A stretch of DNA of 46,808 nt, from contig CAINOE010000180.1 of the NCBI GenBank assembly GCA_903851415.1, positions 1 through 46,808 on the forward strand, in the 5' to 3' direction. Below are positions 1 to 8,722 of this stretch, piece after piece (the stretch's first letter is position 1; each line of letters starts with the position of its first letter). Below the pieces are notes generated by a model. It made no database searches. It was given only the letters and a program-made list of their open reading frames with translations, and had not been told where the DNA came from. A program made the position numbers and the translations under genes. The stretch is from an uncultured Rhodopila sp. (GTDB lineage Bacteria; Pseudomonadota; Alphaproteobacteria; Acetobacterales; Acetobacteraceae).

Positions 1-314
1 CGAGTCCCGTGGTCATCGAATCACCTTCCGCTCGTGGGGTCGCCGTGCGGGCAGAGAATCGAGGCGGCGCGCGGAAGGCAAGCAAATTCATTCCCGCGAT
101 GTGTGCATCCGGTAGGGACAAGCCGGGCCATGACGATGGGGAGGGGCCCGATGGGTCAAACTCAACGCGGGCTGATATAATGCCGCGCAACGATCTTGGG
201 CCGGGCCGGTGCGTTCTCGTAACACGCTGCTCGGCTGGATGGTCGAACTCCGTCGGCTTCGCCACTGGCAGGCGTAAGCACCCCGGCACGCACGAGGATG
301 CTGCCGAAGGCTTC
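1..314. other. Left edge, no gene seen
   Basis: I see no convincing gene in this stretch. Open frames here are shadows of hutU or lack family features. Positions 115-134 (gggacaagccgggccatgac) match one arm of the dispersed palindromic repeat found at 25757, 31817, 35224 and 38541, so this is probably a half copy. A hutG gene, which might be expected downstream of hutU, is not visible before the window edge. Confidence 0.5.
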
Positions 315-1979
315 TTATTCGATACTTGGCAGATTCAGACCATGAACACGTGCGCAGGTGACGGCGTCCTCATAGCCGGCATCGGCATGGCGCATCACCC
401 CTGTTGCCGGATCGTTCCAAAGCACGCGCTCGATACGTCTCGCAGCGGCTGGCGTGCCATCCGCGACGATGACCATGCCGGCATGCTGGCTGAACCCGAT
501 CCCGACGCCGCCGCCGTGATGGAACGACACCCAGGTGGCGCCGCTCGCGCAGTTCAACAACGCATTGAGCAGCGGCCAGTCGGAAACCGCGTCGCTCCCA
601 TCCCGCATTGCTTCCGTCTCCCGGTTGGGTGAAGCGACCGAGCCGGAATCCAGATGGTCGCGCCCGATCACGATCGGCGCCTTCAGTTCGCCGCGCATGA
701 CCATTTCGTTGAAAGCCAGGCCGAGGCGGTGACGATCGCCCAGGCCGACCCAACAAATGCGGGCCGGCATACCCTGGAATTTGATTCGCTCGCGTGCCAT
801 GTCGAGCCAGCGGTGCAGCGCCGGACTGTCCGGCATCAGTTCTTTCACTTTAGCATCGGTCCGATGGATATCCTCCGGATCCCCGGACAGCGCCGCCCAG
901 CGGAACGGCCCGATGCCGCGGCAGAACAGCGGGCGAATATAGGCGGGCACAAAGCCGGGAAAATCGAACGCATCGGCAACGCCTTCCTCCAGCGCGACCT
1001 GACGGATGTTGTTGCCGTAATCCACCGTCGGCACACCCATTTTCCAAAAGGCCAGCATTGCCTGGACATGCTCGGCCATGGATCGCCGGGATGCCGCTTC
1101 GACGGCCTTGGGGTCGCTCGCGCGCTTCGCCTGCCATTCCGCGAGTGTCCAGCCCTTCGGCAGATAGCCGTTGACGGGATCATGCGCCGAGGTCTGGTCT
1201 GTCACGCAGTCCGGCTTTATTCCGCGACGCACAAGTTCCGGCAGCACATCGGCCGCGTTGCCGAGAAGTGCGACGGATACCGGCTTTTTCTCTTTGCCTG
1301 CCCGGTCGATGACGGTGAGAGCATCATCCACATCGGCTGCCAACACATCCACATATCCGGTGCGCAGGCGCATTTCGATGCGCCCGGGCTGGCACTCGAT
1401 GGCGAGGCAGGAGGCGCCCGCCATGGTCGCCGCCAAAGTCTGCGCTCCGCCCATCCCGCCAAGCCCCGCGGTCAGGATCCAGCGCCCGGCCAGCGAGCCG
1501 CCGTAGTGCTGGCGACCCATTTCCACGAATGTTTCGTAGGTTCCCTGAACAATCCCCTGTGAGCCGATATAGATCCATGATCCGGCCGTCATCTGGCCGT
1601 ACATCATCAACCCTTTGCGGTCGAGTTCGTGGAAATGGTCCCAGGTGGCCCAATGCGGCACCAGGTTGGAATTGGCGATCAGTACGCGTGGTGCATCGGC
1701 ATGGGTGCGGAACACGCCGACGGGCTTGCCCGATTGGATCAGCAGCGTCTCGTCATCCGCCAACGCGCGGAGACTGGCGACGATACGGTCGAACGCCTCC
1801 CAGTTGCGGGCAGCCCGGCCGATGCCGCCGTAGACCACCAGCTCCTGAGGATCTTCCGCGACGTCCGGATCGAGATTGTTCATCAGCATGCGCAACGGCG
1901 CTTCGGTCAGCCAGCTCCTGGCGGAGAGCACGTCGCCCTTGGGCGCGCGGATCATGCGGGCATTGTCGCTGCGGGTCAC
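315..1979 (-). CDS. hutU: Urocanate hydratase (HutU)
   Basis: Cytosolic NAD-dependent enzyme converting urocanate to imidazolonepropionate, step two of histidine breakdown. The 554-residue product is the usual full length for the family. The glycine-rich NAD-binding stretch GLGGMGGAQ lies at residues 172-180, and the conserved cysteine of the ICWVGLGDR motif is C409. The start is GTG at 1979, supported by a strong GAGGAGG ribosome site just upstream. It begins 16 bases after the hutH stop, so it is the last gene of a hutI-hutH-hutU operon read leftward. Identification is firm. Confidence 0.96.
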   Translation of the reverse strand: MTRSDNARMIRAPKGDVLSARSWLTEAPLRMLMNNLDPDVAEDPQELVVYGGIGRAARNWEAFDRIVASLRALADDETLLIQSGKPVGVFRTHADAPRVLIANSNLVPHWATWDHFHELDRKGLMMYGQMTAGSWIYIGSQGIVQGTYETFVEMGRQHYGGSLAGRWILTAGLGGMGGAQTLAATMAGASCLAIECQPGRIEMRLRTGYVDVLAADVDDALTVIDRAGKEKKPVSVALLGNAADVLPELVRRGIKPDCVTDQTSAHDPVNGYLPKGWTLAEWQAKRASDPKAVEAASRRSMAEHVQAMLAFWKMGVPTVDYGNNIRQVALEEGVADAFDFPGFVPAYIRPLFCRGIGPFRWAALSGDPEDIHRTDAKVKELMPDSPALHRWLDMARERIKFQGMPARICWVGLGDRHRLGLAFNEMVMRGELKAPIVIGRDHLDSGSVASPNRETEAMRDGSDAVSDWPLLNALLNCASGATWVSFHHGGGVGIGFSQHAGMVIVADGTPAAARRIERVLWNDPATGVMRHADAGYEDAVTCARVHGLNLPSIE

Positions 1980-1995
1980 GGCGAGACCTCCTCAA

Positions 1996-3519
1996 TCAGG
2001 TAACGAGCGGCAGCAGGTCGCCGCACGAATCCGTCAGCGCGCCGGCGCGCACCAACGCAATGGCCTTGGCCATGTCGGCATGGAGATACCGGTCCGCGTC
2101 GAGATGCGGCACCTCGCTGCGCAGGACCCCACGCACATCCTCCAGCCGGACGCTGGACAGCAACGGCGCATGGAAATCGCATCCCTGCGCGGCCGCCAGC
2201 CATTCGATGCCGATGACGGCGGTGGCATTCTCCGCCATCCCCGGCAAGCGGCGCGCGCCGTGCGCGGCCATGGAAACATGGTCCTCCTGGTTGGCCGAGG
2301 TTGGAATCGAATCAACGCTGGCCGGGTAGGCACGCTGCTTGTTCTCCGACACCAGGGCGGCCGCGGTCACCTGCGGCATCATGAAGCCGGAATTCAGGCC
2401 GGGCTTGCGGGTCAGGAAGGCAGGCAGGCCGGACAAGGCCGGATCCACCAGCATGGCGATCCGCCGTTCCGCCAGCGAGCCGATTTCGCACACCGCCATG
2501 GCGATCATGTCGGCGGCAAAAGCGACAGGTTCGGCATGGAAATTTCCGCCGGACAGCGCCTCATTGGTTTCCGCGAAGATCAGCGGATTGTCGGACACGC
2601 CGTTCGCCTCAGCCCCCAATGTATCGGACGCCTGGCGCAGCAGGTCGAGCACGGCGCCCATGACCTGCGGCTGGCAACGCAGGCAATACGGGTCTTGCAC
2701 CTGCTCGTGCTCGGCCAGATGAGAGTGCCGGATGGCCGAACCCGCCAGCAGACGGCGCAACGCCTCGGCGGTTTCAGCCTGCCCGCGATGACGGCCCAGA
2801 GCGTGGACACGCGGATCGAACGGCGCGTCCGATCCGCGAGCCGCATCCGTCGACAATGCCCCCGTGACCAATGCCGATCGGCAAGCCAGCTCCGCCTCGA
2901 AGAGTCCGGCCAAGGCATAGGCGGTGGAGAACTGCGTGCCGTTGAGCAGCGCCAATCCTTCTTTCGCCCCCAAGGCCAGCGGCTCCAGCCCGGCCGCGGC
3001 GAGGCCTTCGGCGGCCGGCAGCCGTCGCCCGTTCAGGACAAACTCCCCGGTTCCCATCATCGCCGCCGTCATATGAGCCAGCGGTGCGAGATCACCCGAC
3101 GCCCCCACCGAGCCTTGGATCGGCACCACCGGCGTCAGCCCGCGCACCAGGAGCGCCTCCAGCATGGCGATCGTGGCGGGGCGCACGCCGGATGCGCCCT
3201 GTGCCAGGCTCGCCAGCTTCAGCGCCACCATCAGGCGCGCGACGGCGACGGGCATCGGCTCGCCCACGCCCGCCGCATGCGACAGGACGAGGTTGCGCTG
3301 AAGCGTTTCCAGGTCGGCGGAATCGATGCGCACGCTGGCGAGCTTCCCGAAGCCGGTGTTGATGCCATAGACCGGCAGCTTCCTGGCGACGATCGCGGCG
3401 ACCGCGCCGGCGCTCCGCGCGATCCCGGGCGCGCAGGCGGCGTCCAGGCGCACATCCTCGCCGCGAAAGATCGAGCGCCAGTCGCGCAGCGAGACGCTGC
3501 CCGGCTGCAAGGTGATCAT
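1996..3519 (-). CDS. hutH: Histidine ammonia-lyase (HutH)
   Basis: Deaminates L-histidine to urocanate and ammonia, the first step of the pathway, in the cytoplasm. The product is 507 residues. The Ala-Ser-Gly triad that cyclises to the MIO electrophile is at residues 140-142 within GSVGASGDLAP. The frame stays open 60 codons upstream, but that part lies antisense-like over hutI and is not family sequence. ATG at 3519 is chosen because it gives the standard N-terminus and overlaps the hutI stop as ATGA, which suggests translational coupling. Identification is firm. Confidence 0.96.
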   Translation of the reverse strand: MITLQPGSVSLRDWRSIFRGEDVRLDAACAPGIARSAGAVAAIVARKLPVYGINTGFGKLASVRIDSADLETLQRNLVLSHAAGVGEPMPVAVARLMVALKLASLAQGASGVRPATIAMLEALLVRGLTPVVPIQGSVGASGDLAPLAHMTAAMMGTGEFVLNGRRLPAAEGLAAAGLEPLALGAKEGLALLNGTQFSTAYALAGLFEAELACRSALVTGALSTDAARGSDAPFDPRVHALGRHRGQAETAEALRRLLAGSAIRHSHLAEHEQVQDPYCLRCQPQVMGAVLDLLRQASDTLGAEANGVSDNPLIFAETNEALSGGNFHAEPVAFAADMIAMAVCEIGSLAERRIAMLVDPALSGLPAFLTRKPGLNSGFMMPQVTAAALVSENKQRAYPASVDSIPTSANQEDHVSMAAHGARRLPGMAENATAVIGIEWLAAAQGCDFHAPLLSSVRLEDVRGVLRSEVPHLDADRYLHADMAKAIALVRAGALTDSCGDLLPLVT

Positions 3520-4730
3520 GCCGGCAGTCCCTTCCACACGCGGGCATGCAGCGGATTGAACCCCATCCGATAGACCAGTTCGGCGGGGCGCTCGATCGAC
3601 CAGATGGCAAGGTCGCAGCTCTTGCCGGCCTGGAGCGTGCCGATGCTGTCCAGCCGCCCCAGCGCCCGGGCGGCTTCGCGGGTCACGCCGAGGATGCATT
3701 CCTCGACGGTCAGGCGGAACAAGGTGGCGGCCATGTTCATCGCCAGCAAAAGCGATGTCAGCGGCGAGGTGCCGGGGTTGCAGTCAGTGGCCAGGGCCAT
3801 GTGCGCGCCGTGGCGGCGAAAGAGATCTACCGGCGGCAACTGCGTTTCCCGGATGAAATACCAGGCTCCGGGCAGCAGCACCGCGACGGTTCCTGCCCGG
3901 GCCATTGCCGCTGCGCCCGCCTCGTCGGTGTGCTCCAGATGGTCCGCCGAGAGCGCACCAAATCCCGCCGCCAGCGCGGCACCGTGCAGGTTGGACAGTT
4001 GATCCGCGTGCAGCTTGACCGGCAGCCCGAGCGAACGCGCCGTCTCGAACACGCGCGCTACCTGATCGACAGAAAAGGCGATGCCTTCGCAGAACGCATC
4101 GACCGAATCGGCCAGCCCCGCCCGGGCGATGGCGGGCAGCATCTCGCTGCACACGCGATCGATATAGGCATTCTTGTCGCCGCCGGCTTCCGGGGGCAAG
4201 GCATGGGCGCCGAGAAAGGTGGTGGTGATATCGACTTTCCGGTGGTCCGCCAGAGCGCGTGCTGCTCGCAACTGCCGCGCTTCCGCGTCGAGCGACAGGC
4301 CGTAGCCGGATTTCACCTCGATCGTCGTTGCACCCTCGGCCAGCAGCGCATCGAGGCGCGGCAGAGTTTCGGCTACCAGCCGCGCCTCGCCGGCGGCGCG
4401 CGTCGCCGTCATGGTCGAGACGATCCCGCCGCCGAACCTGGCGATGTCCTCATAGGTCGCGCCAGCCAGCCGCAGGGCAAATTCTGCGGCCCGGTCGCCG
4501 CCATAGACCAGATGGGTGTGGCAATCGATCAGGCCCGGGGTGATCCAGCGTCCATCACAGTCGATGGTCTCGTCCGCTTTCAGCCCGGGAGCGTCTCCGG
4601 CGGCACCGGCATAGACGATGCGGCCGCCGCACGCGGCCAACAGCCCATTCTCGACGATGCCAAGGCCGTCCCGCCCCGGTGCCATCGTCATCAGCCTCGT
4701 GTCTCGCCAAAGCCGGTCACAGCGCACCAT
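3516..4730 (-). CDS. hutI: Imidazolonepropionase (HutI)
   Basis: Metal-dependent amidohydrolase that opens imidazolonepropionate to N-formimidoyl-L-glutamate in the cytoplasm. The product is 404 residues, normal for HutI. The amidohydrolase metal motif HTH is at residues 71-73 (DCHTHLVYGGDR). Other family blocks are present, including KSGYGL, HADQLSN and the C-terminal NPGTSPL and GSLQ-like region. ATG at 4730 was chosen over a 142-codon upstream extension that is basic, low-complexity and overlaps hutF. It is the first gene of the leftward hut operon, divergent from hutF across 119 bases. Confidence 0.95.
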   Translation of the reverse strand: MVRCDRLWRDTRLMTMAPGRDGLGIVENGLLAACGGRIVYAGAAGDAPGLKADETIDCDGRWITPGLIDCHTHLVYGGDRAAEFALRLAGATYEDIARFGGGIVSTMTATRAAGEARLVAETLPRLDALLAEGATTIEVKSGYGLSLDAEARQLRAARALADHRKVDITTTFLGAHALPPEAGGDKNAYIDRVCSEMLPAIARAGLADSVDAFCEGIAFSVDQVARVFETARSLGLPVKLHADQLSNLHGAALAAGFGALSADHLEHTDEAGAAAMARAGTVAVLLPGAWYFIRETQLPPVDLFRRHGAHMALATDCNPGTSPLTSLLLAMNMAATLFRLTVEECILGVTREAARALGRLDSIGTLQAGKSCDLAIWSIERPAELVYRMGFNPLHARVWKGLPA

Positions 4731-4849
4731 GCAAGTCGTTTCCCGGCGAAAGACGTTGAAGTTCTGGGACTCTCTATTGATATTGATCGTGGCGCGATCT
4801 TGTCCAGTGCCGTGATAATCCTGTCCGAGACCTCCGGAGGTTGCCGCTG
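4731..4849. promoter_or_regulatory. Divergent hutI/hutF promoter region
   Basis: This 119-bp gap separates the leftward hutIHU operon from the rightward hutF and must carry promoters for both. An AT-richer stretch lies near 4771-4785. A short inverted repeat GATCG-5-CGATC is at 4785-4799 and could be an operator. A strong ribosome site for hutF (ggagg, 4836-4840) closes the region. No hutC-type repressor gene is seen in the window, so the regulator is unknown. Confidence 0.55.
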
Positions 4850-6211
4850 ATGGCGGGTCTGTGGTTCGAAACCGCTCTCCTCCCCGGTGGCTGGGCGTTC
4901 GGCGTGCGGCTCGAGGTCGCCGAGGGACGGATCCGGTCAGTCGAAGTGGACGTGCCGCCGGCTCCCGGTGACGAGCGGCACGGCATCGCACTTCCCGGCC
5001 TGTGCAACCTGCACAGCCACGCCTTCCAGCGCGCCATGGCGGGATTGACCGAGACTCGCGCCGATGCAGGCGGCGACAGTTTCTGGACCTGGCGCGCCAT
5101 GATGTACCGGTTCGTCGATCGCATCGAACCGGAGCACATCGAGGCCATCGCCGCACAGGCCTATGTCGAAATGCTGGAAGCCGGCTTCGTACGTGTCGCG
5201 GAATTCCATTATCTCCATCATGCGCGCGACGGCGGTCTCTACGACAATATTGCCGAGCATGCGGCCCACATCGGCGCTGCGGCGGAGCAAACCGGCATTG
5301 CGCTCACGTTGTTGCCGGTGTTCTACGCCCATGCCAATTTCGGCTCCGTCGCGCCCGACCATGGCCAGCGCCGCTTCACCACCACGCCGGAGCAGTTCGG
5401 CTGCCTGATGGACGCCTGCCGCCGCGCCATCGCGCGTCTGCCCGGCGCCGTCCTCGGCCTCGCCCCGCACAGCCTGCGCGCCGCAACCGTCGGCGAAATC
5501 GCCGCCATCCTGCCATTATGCCAATCCGGCCCGATCCACATCCACATCGCTGAACAATCCCGCGAGGTCGATGACTGCCTCGCCTGGTGCGGCCGCCGGC
5601 CGGTGGAGCATCTGCTCGACAACATGGCTGTCGACGAGTCCTGGTGCCTGATCCACGCCACTCACATGACCGCCGGCGAAACCGCACGGCTTGCCGCCAG
5701 CGGTGCCGTCGCCGGCCTGTGCCCGATCACCGAAGCCAATCTCGGGGACGGCATCTTTCCCGCCCGGGACTACGCCGCCGCGGGCGGGCGTTTCGGAGTA
5801 GGCTCGGATTCCAACATCCTGATCGACGCTGCCGGCGAACTGCGCCAGTTGGAATACTCCCAACGCCTCGCATCAGGCGGCCGCAACCTGCTGACCACGC
5901 TCGAAACCCGTTCCTCCGGGCGCCGGTTGTTCGACGCCGCCCGCCATGCCGGTGCCCGGGCCTCCGGCATCGCCGCAGCCGAAATTGCCCCGGGCCACCC
6001 GGCGGATTTGGTCAGTTTGAACCTGCACGACACCAGCCTGTCGGCACGCCGCGGCGACGCTTTGCTCGACAGTTGGATCTTCGCGGCCCGGCACGGCCTG
6101 GTGGATTGCGTCTGGCTGCAAGGCAGGAAACTCGTCTCGCAAGGGCATCACCACCTGCGCGACGGCATCTCAAGCCGCTTCCGCCGAACGCTGGGAGTCT
6201 TGACGGGATAA
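4850..6211 (+). CDS. hutF: Formimidoylglutamate deiminase (HutF)
   Basis: Amidohydrolase that deiminates N-formimidoyl-L-glutamate to N-formyl-L-glutamate and ammonia, feeding the two-step branch finished by HutG. The product is 453 residues, as expected. The metal-binding HSH motif is at residues 55-57 (NLHSHAFQRAM), followed by HYLHH, HIAEQ and the GVGSDSN block. ATG at 4850 sits nine bases after GGAGG; the TTG nine bases earlier is less likely. It is transcribed divergently from hutIHU. HutF distinguishes this branch from HutG-only formiminoglutamase routes. The HutG partner is not in the window. Confidence 0.93.
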   Translation: MAGLWFETALLPGGWAFGVRLEVAEGRIRSVEVDVPPAPGDERHGIALPGLCNLHSHAFQRAMAGLTETRADAGGDSFWTWRAMMYRFVDRIEPEHIEAIAAQAYVEMLEAGFVRVAEFHYLHHARDGGLYDNIAEHAAHIGAAAEQTGIALTLLPVFYAHANFGSVAPDHGQRRFTTTPEQFGCLMDACRRAIARLPGAVLGLAPHSLRAATVGEIAAILPLCQSGPIHIHIAEQSREVDDCLAWCGRRPVEHLLDNMAVDESWCLIHATHMTAGETARLAASGAVAGLCPITEANLGDGIFPARDYAAAGGRFGVGSDSNILIDAAGELRQLEYSQRLASGGRNLLTTLETRSSGRRLFDAARHAGARASGIAAAEIAPGHPADLVSLNLHDTSLSARRGDALLDSWIFAARHGLVDCVWLQGRKLVSQGHHHLRDGISSRFRRTLGVLTG

Positions 6212-6481
6212 GGATGCTGATATTCAGGGTCCATCCGGGGAGGGCGCTCCGTTGCGCATGGTTAAGCGCGTTATCATGCGTGATACGTAGGGTCTCGTTG
6301 ATTTCCGCCCGTCGGTTCAGCGTCGATCAGCCCAGCAACCAGCAGCGCGCCCGGCGCAGACGGCGTCGAACCTTTGCGGCACGCGTCAGTGCGTTCCGGC
6401 GGCCCCCGCCCTGCTACGAAAATCCCTGCCTGGCGGATTTGACGTTGTCCCAATACGACCTGGCTGATAAAGCATGGAACG

Positions 6482-7207
6482 TTAAGCTGAAAGCGTGGCG
6501 TTGTAGACCGTGTCTCCGATCGTCACGTCGCTGAGCACAAGGTCTTGCACGTTGTAAAGATAGATCGGCTCGGCAGTGTTGGCGGAAGGGTCGCAGTTGC
6601 TGATGCTGATGTCCGCAACCGGCATAACCGTCGGCGGAGGCTGCGTCAGCCCGTTGTAATCGGCGGCGACTGGTCCCTGGATGATAATCGCCTGATAGCA
6701 ACTCGCCGCCGCGCCGGGCGGCGGACTTGCCGTCACGTCTTCGATCACGATATTCCTGACCACCGGCGGCCGAACGCGGACGTTGTCGGACCCGGGAGAG
6801 TAGTCGCAGTCGAAAGTAATAACGCCGCCCTGATTGGTCGATACCGTGCCAGCCGGGATCGGGCTCTCCGGCAGCGGCGAGTAGAAGCTCGGCGCGAGAT
6901 TGATGCCGTTCGGCAGGGTCACGTTACGCACATAGAAATTCTCAATCGTCCCCTCGCGATTAAGGTTGGTCTTGATGCGGATCGCGATACTCAACGGGTT
7001 GGCGGCATAGTTCTGGTTCAACATCTGCAGGTTCTCGGCGAAGATATACTTCACGCCGGCGGTCATCTCACTGCCGATGGTGATGCCCCCATGTCCACTG
7101 TTCATGACGCAGTTGGCGATCAGATGGTTCTGCGCCGGGCCGAACTCGGTGTCCGTATCTTTCCCCGACTTGATAGCGATGCAGTCGTCGCCGGTGTTAA
7201 AGGTCAC
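6482..7207 (-). pseudogene. GH28 polygalacturonase, 5'-truncated
   Basis: About 241 residues match the C-terminal half of glycoside hydrolase family 28 (pectin-cleaving, parallel beta-helix). Visible family motifs are NTGDDC at residues 4-9, the SGHGG block near 37-41 carrying the catalytic-site histidine, and a RIKT motif near residue 78. A full-length GH28 enzyme has a signal peptide and roughly 150-250 more residues before NTGDDC; these are absent. The readable start is GTG at 7207, overlapping the stop of the neighbouring DUF29 gene, so homology begins abruptly at a junction. It is most likely a broken gene with no useful product. Confidence 0.8.
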
Positions 7208-7575
7208 CGTGTGCCGTCGATCGACTTCGGCAAAAGGCGCAACGCCTTGCGGTAGATGCCTGGCAGGTCAATCCGCTGGCGCATGGACGGCGCATAGCGG
7301 TCCGCGGCGATTGCCCGGAACACTCCCGCCTCGGATTCCCAGTGCGGTACATGGGCTGACTGCGGCCACGCCTCGGCCTTCAGCATGTGGATCAGCGCCG
7401 GTAGCAGGTTCGACGTCACAGCGTGCAGTTGCTCGTTTCCCACGCTGTCGATTTCCTCAATGATGTTCGGCCAGTCCGGCGCTTCGTTCACCGGGTCCCC
7501 GGCGGCGAGACGGCGCAGCAGGTCACGCTGCTGTTCGGACCACAGCAGGATGTCAGTTTCGTAGAGATCAGGCAT
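7204..7575 (-). CDS. DUF29 protein, C-terminally truncated
   Basis: A 123-residue DUF29-family protein of unknown function. It shows the family pattern: DILLWSEQQ near the N-terminus, LLRRLAAGDPVNEAPDWPNIIEEIDSVG, then a helical core. Compared with its 142-residue paralogue at 8206-8634, it matches up to the KSIDG/KTIDG block and then stops two residues later, losing about 19 residues. The truncation point coincides with the start of the GH28 fragment. A recombination event probably fused the two ends. It may still be expressed, since the DUF29 core is intact. Confidence 0.75.
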   Translation of the reverse strand: MPDLYETDILLWSEQQRDLLRRLAAGDPVNEAPDWPNIIEEIDSVGNEQLHAVTSNLLPALIHMLKAEAWPQSAHVPHWESEAGVFRAIAADRYAPSMRQRIDLPGIYRKALRLLPKSIDGTR

Positions 7576-7655
7576 CGGAAAACTCCCCGCCGTTCACCGA
7601 TGGAGAATGGCGGCCGGCACCGCCGCGGTCAACGACATGAACCCCGCTTGACGGA

Positions 7656-7903
7656 CTACCTCGCCGCAGAGAGTCGCTCCGCGGCTCCCGGCGAGTCGGT
7701 CAGTATGGCCGCGCTCTGCCAGAGATTATCCGCGAGCGCGCTGAATGTGTCTGTAGCGAGGCAGCCGGCACAGAGCGTGGCGATCTGCTCATAGAGACGG
7801 CGCCGGCCAGGCGTAAGGGTTGTTCGCCCGGTTATCAGCTTTCGCTCCCTGCCGGTTGGCCGGGACCGCCAAGCGCGGCATTGATAGCGGCTCTCTATCC
7901 TTC
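7656..7903 (-). pseudogene. Startless coding remnant, unknown family
   Basis: A leftward frame without an ATG or GTG start reads LTPGRRRLYEQIATLCAG and continues into ALADNLWQSAAILTDSP before a TAG at 7656-7658. The amino-acid composition looks like genuine protein, rich in helix-forming residues, rather than a GC-rich shadow. I do not recognise the family. The frame opens directly after a TGA near 7903, so the 5' end is missing. It lies between DUF29 genes and a tRNA fragment and is probably debris of an inserted element. Confidence 0.35.
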
Positions 7904-8092
7904 AAGCGCCGCGCGATCAGACACGTCCCACCCGCGAGCCTTTGCGTCCGCTGCCAACATCCCCTGCGTCGGCTCCCGCATGGCAGCGATGGCCGCCATA
8001 GCCATTGGCGCGCAGTCTTCCCAGCTCTGGGCTTCCGGCACGCGCACCGCCAGTTCTCCCGTAACGCGTTCAACCATCTCGCTAACAGCCAT
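7895..8092 (-). CDS. Small hypothetical protein with AMREPT motif
   Basis: A 65-residue frame starting MAVSEMVERVTGEL. It contains AAIAAMREPTQGML, a motif that resembles short phage- or island-borne hypothetical proteins known in alphaproteobacteria. I chose ATG at 8092 over an upstream start 10 codons earlier because gtaagg precedes it. It stops at RAALEG, and the remnant at 7656-7903 begins at nearly the same point in another frame, so the two could be pieces of one frameshifted gene. Function unknown. Confidence 0.35.
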   Translation of the reverse strand: MAVSEMVERVTGELAVRVPEAQSWEDCAPMAMAAIAAMREPTQGMLAADAKARGWDVSDRAALEG

Positions 8093-8114
8093 CAACCTTA
8101 CCCCTCTCCGGTCC

Positions 8115-8160
8115 ACTCTCAATCAGCGGGCCGTAGGTTCGAATCCTACAGCGTCCACCA
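8115..8160 (+). tRNA. tRNA 3'-end fragment (attachment-site scar)
   Basis: The stretch contains a perfect T-arm, GTAGG-TTCGAAT-CCTAC, then AGCGTCCACCA, which is the 3' acceptor strand plus an encoded CCA ending at 8160. The upstream part recalls an anticodon stem ending AATCAGCGG, as in some Lys tRNAs. No matching 5' acceptor strand (TGGACGC) or D-arm exists upstream, so it is not a working tRNA. Such 3' ends are left where an integrase inserts an element into a tRNA gene. Identity of the parent tRNA is uncertain. Confidence 0.75.
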
Positions 8161-8205
8161 ATAATTTCAAGGACTTGCAAAGCGTGGACGGCGGGAGGCA
8201 GGCCG

Positions 8206-8634
8206 ATGCCCGGTCTCTGTCAAACCCACGTGCTGCTCCGGTCCGAACACCAGCGCGATCTGCTGCGCCGCCTTGCTACCGGGGAAACGGTGAACGAAAC
8301 ACCTGACTGGCCGGACATCATCGAGGAATTCGAGAGCGTCGGTAGCGAGCAGCGTTTCGCCGTGGAGTCGCCGCCGTTGCAGGCGCTGCGCCACATGCTC
8401 AAGGCCGAGGCGTGGCCTCAGTCCACCGCGGTGCCGCACTGGCAGGCCGAGGCGATCCTGTTCCGCGGCCAGGCGCAACGCCGGTTCACCCCATCCATGC
8501 GCGGGCGGACCGACCTCGCGAAGATCCACCGCAAAGCGTTGCGCGCCGTGCTGAAGACCATTGATGGCCAGCCGCCGTTGCCGGTGCTGCAGACCTGCCA
8601 GTGCACGCTCGACGGCCTGCTGGCCGAAGACTGA
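8206..8634 (+). CDS. DUF29 family protein
   Basis: An intact 142-residue DUF29 protein of unknown function. It begins MPGLCQTHVLLRSEHQ and carries the family segment LLRRLATGETVNETPDWP followed by IIEEFESVGSEQ. The central and C-terminal helices end in TIDGQPPLPVLQ. It closely resembles the truncated copy at 7204-7575 but lies on the opposite strand, with the tRNA fragment between them. A third, more distant DUF29 gene is at 38001-38489. DUF29 genes are often multicopy in cyanobacteria and alphaproteobacteria and associated with mobile regions. Confidence 0.85.
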   Translation: MPGLCQTHVLLRSEHQRDLLRRLATGETVNETPDWPDIIEEFESVGSEQRFAVESPPLQALRHMLKAEAWPQSTAVPHWQAEAILFRGQAQRRFTPSMRGRTDLAKIHRKALRAVLKTIDGQPPLPVLQTCQCTLDGLLAED

Positions 8635-8722
8635 CGGCGCGCCCGGTTAAACCTCTCCGGTGGACAGGCCGGCGTTGCGGCGGCTATTGTCGCAACGCTT
8701 TCGACCTTGGAACCCCTCTGGT

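Noticed and set aside
9..632. 207-residue plus-strand frame at the left edge
   Set aside because: Overlaps hutU antisense and contains repeat sequence; no protein family features.
4731..5156. 142-codon N-terminal extension of hutI
   Set aside because: Basic low-complexity sequence overlapping hutF; ATG at 4730 gives the family N-terminus.
8070..8160. Complete tRNA gene
   Set aside because: No 5' acceptor strand, D-arm or full anticodon arm upstream of the T-arm.
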